Assembly (NCBI RefSeq): GCF_046298265.1 | Contig: NZ_JBKAHK010000005.1 | Location: forward strand, 1 to 64,000 | Origin: Gillisia xinjiangensis | GTDB taxonomy: Bacteria > Bacteroidota > Bacteroidia > Flavobacteriales > Flavobacteriaceae | Length of the DNA: 64,000 nucleotides | Reading direction: 5' to 3' | Part shown: piece after piece, positions 50,388 through 59,294 of the stretch | Position numbering within the stretch: position 1 is the first letter of the stretch | Layout: every line of letters begins with the position of its first letter | Notes under the pieces: generated by a model | Seen by the model: the letters and a program-made list of their open reading frames with translations, nothing else | The model's database searches: none | Told to the model about the DNA's origin: nothing | Program-made: the position numbers and the translations under genes

Positions 50388-51778
50388 ACTACATTTTCTA
50401 CATGAAAAGTTTGTGGAAACATATCTACAGGTTGTACCCGGGTGACTTTATAATGTTCATCCAGTAAAGCCAGATCCCTTGCCTGTGTGGCCGAGTTACA
50501 GCTTACATAGACGATGCGCTGAGGCAAGATACCAATTATTTGAGCAATTACATCCTTATGCATTCCATCACGGGGAGGATCTGTAATAATCACATCCGGA
50601 TGTCCATGTTTTTCGATAAATCCGGTTGTGAATACCTTTTTCATATCCCCTGCATGAAATTCGGTATTTTCAATATTGTTGCGTTTTGCATTTTCACGGG
50701 CATCTTCAATGGCAACAGGAACAGCTTCTATTCCTACCACTTTTTTGGCATTTTTAGCCACAAATTGAGCGATAGTACCAGTCCCTGTATATAGGTCGTA
50801 TACAAGCTCGTTGCCGGTAAGCTGGGCAAAGTCTCGGGTTATCTTGTATAACTCATACGCCTGTTCTGAATTTGTTTGGTAAAAGGATTTTGCATTGATC
50901 TTGAATTTCAGACCTTCCATTTCTTCAAAAATATGGTCCCTCCCTTTATAACATATCACTTCCTGATCATAAATCGTATCATTCCCCTTTGAATTGACCA
51001 CATATTGCAAAGAAGTTATTTCCGGAAATTTTTCAGCTAAATGATCCATCAATAACTCCCGCTTCTCTTTTTTTTCTTTAAAAAACTGAACAACAACCAT
51101 AATCTCTCCATTGGAGGAAGTTCGTATCATCAAGGTTCGCAAAAGGCCGGTTTGTTCTCGGGTATTGAAAAAAGCCAGGTCATTGTTATTTGCAAAGTCC
51201 TTCACAAAATTCCGGATATCATTACTGGGGTCTGCCTGCAGGTGACATTTTTTAATATCCAGGATCTTATCCCACATGCCGGGAATGTGAAATCCAAGTG
51301 CATTTTTATCTTCAAACTCTTTCCCGCTGTTAATTTCATCCAGAGTTAGCCATCGGCTGTCACTAAAGGAGAATTCCATTTTGTTCCGGTAAAAATAAAT
51401 ATCCTTGCTTCCCAAAATTGGGGTAACATCTGGTAATTCTATTTTCCCTATTCGGATTAAATTATTTTCGATCTCCTGTTGTTTGTAGAATAATTGATGC
51501 TCATAGCCCATAAATTGCCATTTACAGCCTCCACATGTCCCAAAGTGCTGACAAACGGGGTCGACGCGCTTTTCTGAAAGCTTATGGAATTCAATTGCGG
51601 TCCCTTCATAAAACGACCTTTTCTTTTTGGTGGTTTGGATATCGGCAATATCTCCTGGAACAGTGTTGTTTATAAATATTACTTTTCCGTCGGGCGCCTT
51701 TGCGATGCTTTTACCTTTTGCGCCGGCATCGGTTATTTCCAGTTTCTCGAATATGATGTTTTGTTTCTTTCTACCCAT
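50369..51778 (-). CDS. rlmD: 23S rRNA (uracil-5-)-methyltransferase RlmD
   Basis: 469 residues. TRAM domain at 1-65 (IFEKLEITDAGAKGKSIAKAPDGKVIFINNTVPGD). Iron-sulfur cysteines are in VCQHFGTCGGCKWQF with a fourth Cys in KKCHLQAD. Methyltransferase motif YDLYTGTGTIAQFVAKNA, TDPPRDGMHKDV and the catalytic Cys in RIVYVSCNSATQARDLALL. Methylates uracil in 23S rRNA (U1939 by E. coli numbering). The family also includes RlmCD, so the exact site is inferred. Confidence 0.94.
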   Translation of the reverse strand: MGRKKQNIIFEKLEITDAGAKGKSIAKAPDGKVIFINNTVPGDIADIQTTKKKRSFYEGTAIEFHKLSEKRVDPVCQHFGTCGGCKWQFMGYEHQLFYKQQEIENNLIRIGKIELPDVTPILGSKDIYFYRNKMEFSFSDSRWLTLDEINSGKEFEDKNALGFHIPGMWDKILDIKKCHLQADPSNDIRNFVKDFANNNDLAFFNTREQTGLLRTLMIRTSSNGEIMVVVQFFKEKKEKRELLMDHLAEKFPEITSLQYVVNSKGNDTIYDQEVICYKGRDHIFEEMEGLKFKINAKSFYQTNSEQAYELYKITRDFAQLTGNELVYDLYTGTGTIAQFVAKNAKKVVGIEAVPVAIEDARENAKRNNIENTEFHAGDMKKVFTTGFIEKHGHPDVIITDPPRDGMHKDVIAQIIGILPQRIVYVSCNSATQARDLALLDEHYKVTRVQPVDMFPQTFHVENVVCLEKR

Positions 51779-51952
51779 AGCGCAAAAATAGGATAATTGT
51801 AAAGATTTATTAATGCTGGAATTATAAATTTCAGATAAGATTTAGTAATTTGCGCTGGTTGCATTTGGATGATTTCTCTCCTCTTGTTTATTTACTTTTT
51901 CAGAAACAGAAAAGAAGGAATTATTTAAACATAAATCATAAAAAATACTGTC

Positions 51953-53233
51953 ATGCATTTAGAAAAAATCACTTCTTCAGAACAAGCTATTAAAATGGAA
52001 GAAAAGCACGGAGCGCATAATTATCATCCGCTACCTGTGGTTTTGAAAAAAGGAGAAGGAGTCCACGTTTGGGACGTTGAGGGGAAAAAATATTACGATT
52101 TTTTATCGGCTTATTCCGCAGTTAATCAGGGGCATTGTCATCCAAGGATAATTGGCGCTATGCACGATCAGGCATCAACCCTTTCGTTAACATCCAGAGC
52201 ATTTTATAATGATGTTCTGGGACCTTATGAAAAATATATTACGGAATATTTCAAATTCGATAAGGTTTTGCCGATGAATACCGGTGCAGAAGCAGTTGAA
52301 ACAGCCATCAAAATCGCCCGGAAATGGGCATACGAAAAAAAGGGTGTGAAGGAGCAGGAGGCCCAAATCATTGTTTGTGAAAATAATTTTCACGGAAGAA
52401 CCACTACCGTAATTTCTTTTTCAAACGATGAAAATGCAAGGAAAAATTTTGGACCTTATACCCCGGGATTCATAAAAATTCCATACAATGATACAGAAGC
52501 CCTTGAAGCGGCTTTAAAAAGCAATGATAATATCGCGGGATTCCTGGTAGAACCTATTCAGGGAGAAGCGGGAGTTTTTACTCCTGAAGATGATTTCATG
52601 AAAAAATCCAAGGCTTTGTGTGAAAAATACAATGCTTTGTTTATTGCAGATGAAATCCAGACAGGTATCGCACGAACAGGAGCTTTGCTTGCTGTTTGCG
52701 GAAACTGCACCTGTGAAGGTCATTGTGAACGTCAGGAGACTTATAGCAGGCCTGATATTCTTATATTAGGAAAAGCATTGTCCGGAGGGAATTATCCTGT
52801 TTCGGCGGTGTTGGCAGATGATGCCGTGATGAATGTGATACAGCCGGGACAACACGGTTCTACCTTTGGAGGAAACCCAGTGGCAAGTGCCGTAGGTGTT
52901 GCTGCTTTAGAAGTGGTGAAAGATGAGCATCTGGCTCAAAATGCGAGAAAACTGGGAAAATTATTCAGAGATGAATTAAATAAATATATAACGAACAGTG
53001 ATTTGGTAAGCCTGGTACGAGGTCGTGGGTTACTAAATGCTATTGTGGTTAATGATTCTGAAGAGAGCTCTACCGCCTGGGATATTTGTATGGCATTAAA
53101 GGAGAACGGATTGCTGGCCAAGCCTACTCACGGGAATATCATTAGATTTGCACCTCCCCTGGTAATGAATGAAGAGGAATTACTGGACTGTGTTCAAATT
53201 ATCATAAAAACTTTAAAAACGTTTGAAAAATAA
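51953..53233 (+). CDS. rocD: Ornithine aminotransferase with a four-cysteine insert
   Basis: 426 residues, class III PLP aminotransferase. NYHPLPVVLKKGEGVHVWDVEGKKYYDFLSAYSAVNQGHCHP, MNTGAEAVETAIKIARKW, IADEIQTGIARTG (Asp233) and PLP Lys274 in LILGKALSGGNYPVSAV are complete. Converts ornithine and 2-oxoglutarate to glutamate semialdehyde and glutamate. Between Asp233 and Lys274 it has Cys249, 252, 254 and 258 (CGNCTCEGHC), absent in the Bacillus enzyme as I recall it. Confidence 0.94.
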   Translation: MHLEKITSSEQAIKMEEKHGAHNYHPLPVVLKKGEGVHVWDVEGKKYYDFLSAYSAVNQGHCHPRIIGAMHDQASTLSLTSRAFYNDVLGPYEKYITEYFKFDKVLPMNTGAEAVETAIKIARKWAYEKKGVKEQEAQIIVCENNFHGRTTTVISFSNDENARKNFGPYTPGFIKIPYNDTEALEAALKSNDNIAGFLVEPIQGEAGVFTPEDDFMKKSKALCEKYNALFIADEIQTGIARTGALLAVCGNCTCEGHCERQETYSRPDILILGKALSGGNYPVSAVLADDAVMNVIQPGQHGSTFGGNPVASAVGVAALEVVKDEHLAQNARKLGKLFRDELNKYITNSDLVSLVRGRGLLNAIVVNDSEESSTAWDICMALKENGLLAKPTHGNIIRFAPPLVMNEEELLDCVQIIIKTLKTFEK

Positions 53234-53254
53234 ATTTTATCATTTTTGTTAATC

Positions 53255-53287
53255 AAGGGGCTGTTCAATTTGAACAGCCCCTTTTTA
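53255..53287 (+). terminator. Strong terminator after rocD
   Basis: 13-bp stem AAGGGGCTGTTCA/TGAACAGCCCCTT with a 3-nt loop and a T-run, 22 bp after the rocD stop. It is 18 bp before the next gene. Confidence 0.95.
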
Positions 53288-53304
53288 TAAATCAAAACAA
53301 ATAA

Positions 53305-53964
53305 ATGACTGTTGAACCCGGCCTTATAAAATATTTAGAAAGTTTTCTTACCCCAAAGAGGAAATCCTTATTTGAAAAAGTGGTGAATTCAAGAACGAAT
53401 CACTTTACTGTGGCAACGGAGGATGTATATCAGCTTCATAATACCAGCGCGGTAATGCGAAGTTGTGATGTATTCGGAATACAGAATATCCATGTGATCG
53501 AAGAAAGAAATCTAAAAAGAATAGACAGGGAGATCGCGATGGGTGCCCAGAAGTGGGTGAGCCTAAACAGGCATAAAGGCAGTAAGGATTGTGTAGAGGC
53601 ATTACGTGAAAAAGGATATCAGATTGTTGCAACAACGCCTTACGGAAATTCTGAAAATTTATCAGATTTTGATATTTCCAAACCATCGGCAATATTCTTT
53701 GGAACCGAAAAACATGGCCTTTCACAGGAGGTTATGGACAATTCCGATACTTTTTTAAAAATTCCAATGGTAGGCTTTACGGAAAGCTTAAATATCTCTG
53801 TATCAGCGGCTATTATTTTGCAGCACATTACACAGGAGTTAAGGAAAAGTAAAATAAATTGGGAATTAACAGAAAATGAGAAAAATGCGGTTAAATTTGA
53901 GTGGTTAAGAAAAACATTTAAAAATTGTGATGAAATGATCAAAAGTTATTCTAATACCGAATAA
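53305..53964 (+). CDS. TrmH-type SPOUT tRNA 2'-O-methyltransferase
   Basis: 219 residues, SpoU family. Motif 1 NTSAVMRSCDVFGIQNIHVIE (catalytic Asn and Arg), motif 2 IFFGTEKHGLSQEVMD, motif 3 IPMVGFTESLNISVSAAIIL. This fits TrmH (Gm18 of tRNA); the ribosomal RlmB-like members cannot be fully excluded. Confidence 0.93.
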   Translation: MTVEPGLIKYLESFLTPKRKSLFEKVVNSRTNHFTVATEDVYQLHNTSAVMRSCDVFGIQNIHVIEERNLKRIDREIAMGAQKWVSLNRHKGSKDCVEALREKGYQIVATTPYGNSENLSDFDISKPSAIFFGTEKHGLSQEVMDNSDTFLKIPMVGFTESLNISVSAAIILQHITQELRKSKINWELTENEKNAVKFEWLRKTFKNCDEMIKSYSNTE

Positions 53965-53996
53965 TTTTTTACATTTAAAGCTGATAACTATCCCCT

Positions 53997-54566
53997 ATGA
54001 CCTTATTTTTTTATATCATTATCGGTATTATAACTTTTATTGCATTTCTGCACGCTTGGGCCGGTAAAGAATTTGAAATAAACAGAACGGTGGTGATAAA
54101 CAGGCCAAAAGATGAGGTGTTCAATATTGTAAGGCAGTTGCGAAAAGAGCATTTATGGATTCCCTGGTTTAAAAATGATTTTAACGGAAATCTTAAATAT
54201 AGTGGAGAAGATGGGAAAATGGATGCCTTGCTCTACTGGAAAGGACATAAAACATTTTACGAGGGCACCCAGAAAATAACCAAGATCAACCAGGGTAAAA
54301 TAATCGAAACCAAAATTTTAGTTGTAAAACCCGTGAGAATGGTATTGATAGAGTATAAGGGATTGAAGGAGATCGACGAAAATAAAACCAAGATCGTTTG
54401 GGGAATAAAGGGAGGGCTTGCTTTTCCTTTATCTGTAATGGCTCTTATTTATCCGGTAGATAAAGCCTATGGTGAAAAACTGGAGGAAGGTTTAAAAAAT
54501 CTTAAAGTCTTTATGGAGACCAAAAATGAAAAAAGCAGCTTAAAAGTTTTTCCTTCGGAAAAGTAA
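53997..54566 (+). CDS. SRPBCC-fold (START-like) protein with N-terminal membrane helix
   Basis: 189 residues. One hydrophobic N-terminal helix (LFFYIIIGIITFIAFLHAWA), then a START-like domain: FEINRTVVINRPKDEVFNIVRQLRKEHLWIPWF, GKMDALLYWKGHKTFYEGTQKITKI and GLKEIDENKTKIVWGIKGGLAFPLSVMALI. It may bind a hydrophobic ligand; no substrate is known. It follows the TrmH gene by 32 bp. Confidence 0.83.
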   Translation: MTLFFYIIIGIITFIAFLHAWAGKEFEINRTVVINRPKDEVFNIVRQLRKEHLWIPWFKNDFNGNLKYSGEDGKMDALLYWKGHKTFYEGTQKITKINQGKIIETKILVVKPVRMVLIEYKGLKEIDENKTKIVWGIKGGLAFPLSVMALIYPVDKAYGEKLEEGLKNLKVFMETKNEKSSLKVFPSEK

Positions 54567-54614
54567 ATAGTATAACATTTTAATTATTGATCGAAGGTTA
54601 TTCTGAATATTTAA

Positions 54615-55373
54615 TTATCTCTTCAACACTTTGTATTCCTCATAACAACCACTTATAGCATCCAGTATTTGAAGATCGTTTGCACTTCGAATAAAATCCT
54701 TGGAATAATTGCACCTTGCCAGAATTTCTTCAATGTCAACTTCATTTATTTGAAGAACTGCAGCCAAAGTTTGCCGGTCAAATTTAGATTGGAGCAGCGT
54801 TCTTATCTCCGCGTCATCTTTCATTTGACGAAGCTTTTTCATTTGTTGGGGCTTCTTTCCGAAAATATTATAGAGTGCATCTGCGGGATTAAAAATCGCG
54901 CCAAAAGCCTTTCCAACAGCACTGGAGGAAGAACCTCCGCCTTCATAAGCAGAATTCAGTCCTGAAATACTGTACCGATTATTCTCGTAAATAGGGATGT
55001 TTTTGGCATCGATCTCAAGGTATCCGGTTAATTGAATTGGTCTCACTATCACTTCTTCCAGGGCAATACCAATATCTGTCATCTTAACCTTAACCGACCC
55101 GTATTTTAACCAGTCATTGGTAACCCGTACCTGTATAGTCCTGAAACCTAAATAAGAAAAATAGAGGGTATCATTAACGGTAGCTGCGATTTCAAAATCT
55201 CCTTCAGAGTTTGAAATGGTTCCTTTAACCTGATTGAGATTTACAATATTCACGTTTTCCAATGGAAGATCATTGGAGGCATTTAAAACTTTTCCGGTTA
55301 CGATGTCCTGGTCCTGCGCATTTGCGTTAAAGACCAATAAAAATAAAAATGTAAGGGGTAGTAATAATCTCAT
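54615..55373 (-). CDS. Carboxypeptidase-like regulatory domain (CarboxypepD_reg) exported protein
   Basis: 252 residues. Signal peptide ends at NANAQ (about 19). The CarboxypepD_reg-like domain spans about 22-100: DIVTGKVLNASNDLPLENVNIVNLNQVKGTISNSEGDFEIAATVNDTLYFSYLGFRTIQVRV. The remainder is helical (GKAFGAIFNPADALYNIFGKKPQQMKKLRQMKDD ...). Similar to the N-terminal part of SusC/TonB receptors, but it has no plug or barrel. Envelope role, otherwise unknown. Confidence 0.85.
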   Translation of the reverse strand: MRLLLPLTFLFLLVFNANAQDQDIVTGKVLNASNDLPLENVNIVNLNQVKGTISNSEGDFEIAATVNDTLYFSYLGFRTIQVRVTNDWLKYGSVKVKMTDIGIALEEVIVRPIQLTGYLEIDAKNIPIYENNRYSISGLNSAYEGGGSSSSAVGKAFGAIFNPADALYNIFGKKPQQMKKLRQMKDDAEIRTLLQSKFDRQTLAAVLQINEVDIEEILARCNYSKDFIRSANDLQILDAISGCYEEYKVLKR

Positions 55374-55446
55374 AAAAGTATAAATGCAGTGAGGGGTAAG
55401 TATAGTAAATATTATACCAAACTTACCCCCGCTGCCTTGATTTATT

Positions 55447-57267
55447 TTATGAACGTCTGGATTTTCTTCGGTTCACAGAACTTTCAATGTTTTTTTTACG
55501 ACTTCCGCCTTTTCCTGAAGATCTGCTTTCACCACCTTCAGAAGGTTTAGAGGATCTTCTCCTTCCTCCTCCGTCTCCGGAATCTGAAGATCTTGAACCG
55601 CCGCCGCCTCTGGGTTTAAAATCACCACGGGGTTTGCTGCTTCTGCTTCGTCCTGAAGACCTTCCGCCACCGGTATCCTGAGAAATCTCAACACTTATGC
55701 GTCTTCCGTGATGTTGGAAATCCTGGAATGTAGAGATCACTTTTTCAGCAAGTTCAGAATTGGTGTTGAAGAAAGAGAAACTTTCTTTCACATCTACTCT
55801 GGAAACATCGTCTCTTCCAAGGTCTAAAGTTGCTTTTAAGAAATCTTTCAGGGTCATCCAGTCAAAATCATCTTTAGTACCAACGTTTATAAAGAACCTG
55901 GTACTGTCTCCACCACCAGAGCTTTCTGCTCTTGTTCCGGAAACCTTAGAATTAAGATCGGATGAATTTTTGTAGTAATTAAAGAATCTGGTAAATTCGA
56001 CAGAAAATACTTTCTGTATAAGTTCTTCTTTAGAAAAATCATTAAGAACCTCTTCTATACCAGGTAAATAAGGCTCAATATCGTTATTGATCTTAGTGTT
56101 TTTTATGTCATTGGCCAAATGAAAGAGCTGAACCTTGCAAATTTCCATCCCATCGGGAATATCTTTTTGTTCAAAAGGTTGCTTTATAATTCGCTCTATG
56201 CTTTTTATTTTTCGTAATTCGCTTTTGGAAACGATTACCATAGAAACTCCGCTTTTCCCGGCACGTCCTGTTCTACCGCTTCGGTGCGTATAAATTTCAG
56301 GTTCATCTGGTAACTGATAGTTAATTACGTGAGTGATATCATCTACATCAATTCCCCTTGCGGCAACATCGGTGGCAACCAACATCTGGATTTGACGGCT
56401 TCTGAAACTTTTCATCACCAAATCCCTTTGATTCTGACTTAAATCGCCGTGCAATGCAGCAGCATTATAGCCATCTTCAATAAGTTGTTCGGCAACTTTT
56501 TGAGTATCCCGTTTAGTTCTACAAAAAACTACAGAGAAAATATCAGGATTTGCATCTGCCAGACGTTTAAGCGCAGCATAACGATCCCTTGAATTTACCA
56601 TGTAGTATTCGTGCGAAACATTTGAAGTTCCCTGGTTTTTTGTACCAACGGTAATCTCAACTGGAGTTCGCATGAACTTTTTAGCGATTGTTGATACCTC
56701 TTTAGGCATGGTAGCCGAAAATAACCAGGTATTCTTTTCTTTTGGAGTATGGGAGAGAATCGCAGTGATGTCCTCAAAGAATCCCATATTCAACATTTCA
56801 TCGGCTTCATCAAGAATACAAAATTCTATTTTTGAAATATCCACCAATTTCCTGTTGATCATATCCTGCATTCTACCGGGAGTGGCCACAATAATTTGTG
56901 CACCCCGCTGGATTTGTCTGGATTGATCTGTAATACTTGCTCCTCCGTAAATTGCAACGGTGTTTAATCCCGGGGTATGTTTCGCGTAATTTTTAAGCTC
57001 ATTTGTAATTTGTAAACACAATTCCCTGGTTGGGGAAAGAATCAATCCTTGCGTTTGCTTACTGTTAGCATTGATCTTTTGAATGAGCGGAAAACCAAAA
57101 GCTGCGGTTTTCCCGGTACCGGTTTGTGCAAGAGCCACCATGTCGGTGTCTTTTTCCAATAAAATGGGGATTGCTTTTTCCTGTACTTCACTCGGGCTTT
57201 CAAAGCCCATATCTTCAATTGCTTTGAGTATTGCAGGATTTAATCCTAATTGTTCAAATTTATTCAT
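55447..57267 (-). CDS. DEAD-box RNA helicase with DbpA-type RNA-binding domain and RG-rich tail
   Basis: 606 residues. Q motif FEQLGLNPAILKAIEDMGFESPSEVQEKAIP, Walker A AQTGTGKTAAFGFPL, DEAD in FCILDEADEMLNMGFF, SAT, and motif VI HRSGRTGRAGKSG. A DbpA RNA-binding domain follows at about 460-540 (TRFFINVGTKDDFDWMTLKDFLKATLDLGRDDVSRVDV). The last 65 residues are Gly/Arg/Ser-rich. Close to DeaD/CsdA: ribosome assembly and RNA unwinding in the cold. The same DNA region has Leu/Pro-rich frames on the other strand that are not genes. Confidence 0.94.
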   Translation of the reverse strand: MNKFEQLGLNPAILKAIEDMGFESPSEVQEKAIPILLEKDTDMVALAQTGTGKTAAFGFPLIQKINANSKQTQGLILSPTRELCLQITNELKNYAKHTPGLNTVAIYGGASITDQSRQIQRGAQIIVATPGRMQDMINRKLVDISKIEFCILDEADEMLNMGFFEDITAILSHTPKEKNTWLFSATMPKEVSTIAKKFMRTPVEITVGTKNQGTSNVSHEYYMVNSRDRYAALKRLADANPDIFSVVFCRTKRDTQKVAEQLIEDGYNAAALHGDLSQNQRDLVMKSFRSRQIQMLVATDVAARGIDVDDITHVINYQLPDEPEIYTHRSGRTGRAGKSGVSMVIVSKSELRKIKSIERIIKQPFEQKDIPDGMEICKVQLFHLANDIKNTKINNDIEPYLPGIEEVLNDFSKEELIQKVFSVEFTRFFNYYKNSSDLNSKVSGTRAESSGGGDSTRFFINVGTKDDFDWMTLKDFLKATLDLGRDDVSRVDVKESFSFFNTNSELAEKVISTFQDFQHHGRRISVEISQDTGGGRSSGRSRSSKPRGDFKPRGGGGSRSSDSGDGGGRRRSSKPSEGGESRSSGKGGSRKKNIESSVNRRKSRRS

Positions 57268-57343
57268 ATAAAATTTTAATAAGTTGCAAAGGTAAGCATT
57301 AGTTTATAGCTTATTACAAAAATTTTTAAATGAATAAAATATG

Positions 57344-57916
57344 CTAACTACTCAGGTAATCAAGCAACTCGCGTAAAGCTTTTCCGCGATGACTAAAGCC
57401 AGATTTTTCTTCAAGTGTCATTTCCCCGAATGTTTTATCACTTCCATCCGGTAGAAAAACAGAATCATACCCAAAACCGAAATCTCCCCTTCGCGCCCTG
57501 GTTATTTCACCTTTACAAATTCCAATAAACAATATTTGGTGTTCATTAAGATTTAAGGCAATCACGGTTTTAAATTGCGCTTTCCTATTGGATTTGTCTT
57601 TTAAATTGTCCAGTAACTTAGATATATTGGCATCGTCATTTTTCCTGTTACCCGCATATCTTGCAGAATGAACCCCCGGTTCTCCTTTTAAACTATCAAC
57701 TTCCAAACCGGTATCATCGGCAAAACAGTCAAGGTTATAATGTTGTTTGACGTAATCTGCTTTTAAAATGGCATTTCCTTCAATAGTATCGGAAGTTTCC
57801 GGAATATCTTCATTGCAGCCTATATCGTCCAGGGATAATAATTCAAAATTGGGCGGCATCATAGCAGAAATTTCCAATAGCTTGTTTTTGTTGTGGGTGG
57901 CAAATATCAGCTTCAT
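57344..57916 (-). CDS. rdgB: dITP/XTP pyrophosphatase (RdgB/HAM1)
   Basis: 190 residues. FATHNKNKLLEISAMMP, ADDTGLEVDSLKGEPGVHSARYAG and the base-recognition region GDFGFGYDSVFLPDG plus SHRGKALREL are all intact. Removes ITP, dITP and XTP from the nucleotide pool. It starts 2 bp after the rlmH gene in the same direction. Confidence 0.96.
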   Translation of the reverse strand: MKLIFATHNKNKLLEISAMMPPNFELLSLDDIGCNEDIPETSDTIEGNAILKADYVKQHYNLDCFADDTGLEVDSLKGEPGVHSARYAGNRKNDDANISKLLDNLKDKSNRKAQFKTVIALNLNEHQILFIGICKGEITRARRGDFGFGYDSVFLPDGSDKTFGEMTLEEKSGFSHRGKALRELLDYLSS

Positions 57917-57918
57917 AA

Positions 57919-58392
57919 TTATTTATGGTGATAGGGTTCATTTTTTAAGATTGTAAATGCACGATAGAGTTGTTCCACAAAAAACAAACGAATCATTTGA
58001 TGTGAAAAGGTCATTTTTGATAAAGAAAGTTTTGCGTCAGCACGTTTATAAATATCTTCAGAAAAACCGTATGGTCCGCCAATAATAAAAACCAGTTGTT
58101 TGAGTCCGCTGTTTAATCTTTTTTGAATGAATTCAGAAAATGCTTCCGAGGAATATTGTTTTCCGTTTTCATCTAAAAGCACTACAAAGTCTGATGCAGC
58201 GACTTTATTTAATAACAATTCCCCTTCTTTTTGTTTCTGCTGATTTTCATCCAGATTCTTTGCATTTTTAATATCCGGGATAAGTTCAAATTCAAATCTA
58301 ATATAAAATCCGAGACGTTTTATATACATCTCGGTTAAATCCTGAAGAGCGGGATCATCAGTTTTTCCTATCCCAAGTAATTTTATGGTCAT
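57919..58392 (-). CDS. rlmH: 23S rRNA (pseudouridine1915-N3)-methyltransferase RlmH
   Basis: 157 residues, SPOUT fold. FVVLLDENGKQYSSEAFSEFIQ, VFIIGGPYGFSEDIYKRADAKLSLSKMTFSHQMIRLFFVEQLYRAFTI and the C-terminal YHHK are the RlmH signatures. Divergent from nadC by a 41 bp gap. Confidence 0.97.
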   Translation of the reverse strand: MTIKLLGIGKTDDPALQDLTEMYIKRLGFYIRFEFELIPDIKNAKNLDENQQKQKEGELLLNKVAASDFVVLLDENGKQYSSEAFSEFIQKRLNSGLKQLVFIIGGPYGFSEDIYKRADAKLSLSKMTFSHQMIRLFFVEQLYRAFTILKNEPYHHK

Positions 58393-58433
58393 TTCACTAA
58401 GACTTTGCTACATTTACAAAAATAATCATTGCG

Positions 58434-59291
58434 ATGATCTCACAAGCACAATTTGACAAGGAAATTGAAATAATTATAGCCAACGCTGTAAGGGAAGATG
58501 TAGGGGAAGGTGACCACAGCTCACTTGCGTGTATTCCTGCATCGGCCAAAGGAAGGGCCAAACTCCTGGTAAAGGATAACGGGTTGATTGCCGGGGTGGA
58601 ATTCGCAAAACAGGTATTTCATTATATTGACAAGGACCTTAAAGTGGAAACTTTGATAGAAGATGGAAGTGAAGTTAAAAAGAGGGACATTGTTTTCTAC
58701 GTAGAAGGCTCTTCCCAATCAATTTTAAAAGCAGAAAGACTTGTGCTTAATGCAATGCAAAGAATGAGTGCAATTGCCACAAAAACAAATGAATTTGTAA
58801 AAAAACTGGAAGGGACCAATACGAAAATCCTGGATACACGTAAAACGACCCCTGGTATACGGGCACTGGAAAAATGGGCCGTAAAAATAGGAGGGGGAGT
58901 AAATCACCGTTTTGCGCTGTACGATATGATCATGTTAAAGGACAATCATATAGATTTTGCAGGGGGTATTACCCAGGCGATTAACAAAGCCAAAAGTTAC
59001 CTTCAGGAAAAAAACCTTGATTTAAAAATAGTTGTGGAAGCACGGGATTTTGATGAAATCAAGGAAATTTTAAAATGCGAAGGTGTTTACAGGATATTAA
59101 TCGATAACTTTAGTTATAATGATACCAGAAGTGCGGTAGAATTGATCAACAACAGATTCTTAACCGAGTCCAGCGGAGGAATCACTCTAGAGAGCGTACG
59201 GAAATATGCCGAGTGCGGTGTGGATTTTGTATCAAGTGGTGCCTTGACACATTCGGTTTATAATATGGATTTAAGTTTAAAAGCTGTTTAA
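58434..59291 (+). CDS. nadC: Nicotinate-nucleotide pyrophosphorylase (carboxylating)
   Basis: 285 residues. EDVGEGDHSSLACIPA, LNAMQRMSAIATKTNEFV, ILDTRKTTPGIRALEKWAVKIGGGVNHRFALYDMIMLKDNHI, VVEARDFDE and the C-terminal SSGALTHS are complete. Converts quinolinate and PRPP to nicotinate mononucleotide in NAD synthesis. Confidence 0.97.
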   Translation: MISQAQFDKEIEIIIANAVREDVGEGDHSSLACIPASAKGRAKLLVKDNGLIAGVEFAKQVFHYIDKDLKVETLIEDGSEVKKRDIVFYVEGSSQSILKAERLVLNAMQRMSAIATKTNEFVKKLEGTNTKILDTRKTTPGIRALEKWAVKIGGGVNHRFALYDMIMLKDNHIDFAGGITQAINKAKSYLQEKNLDLKIVVEARDFDEIKEILKCEGVYRILIDNFSYNDTRSAVELINNRFLTESSGGITLESVRKYAECGVDFVSSGALTHSVYNMDLSLKAV

Positions 59292-59294
59292 TTA

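Noticed and set aside
55487..55681. Leu/Pro-rich frame on the plus strand opposite the helicase tail
   Set aside because: It is the antisense of the Gly/Arg/Ser-rich tail and has no independent support.
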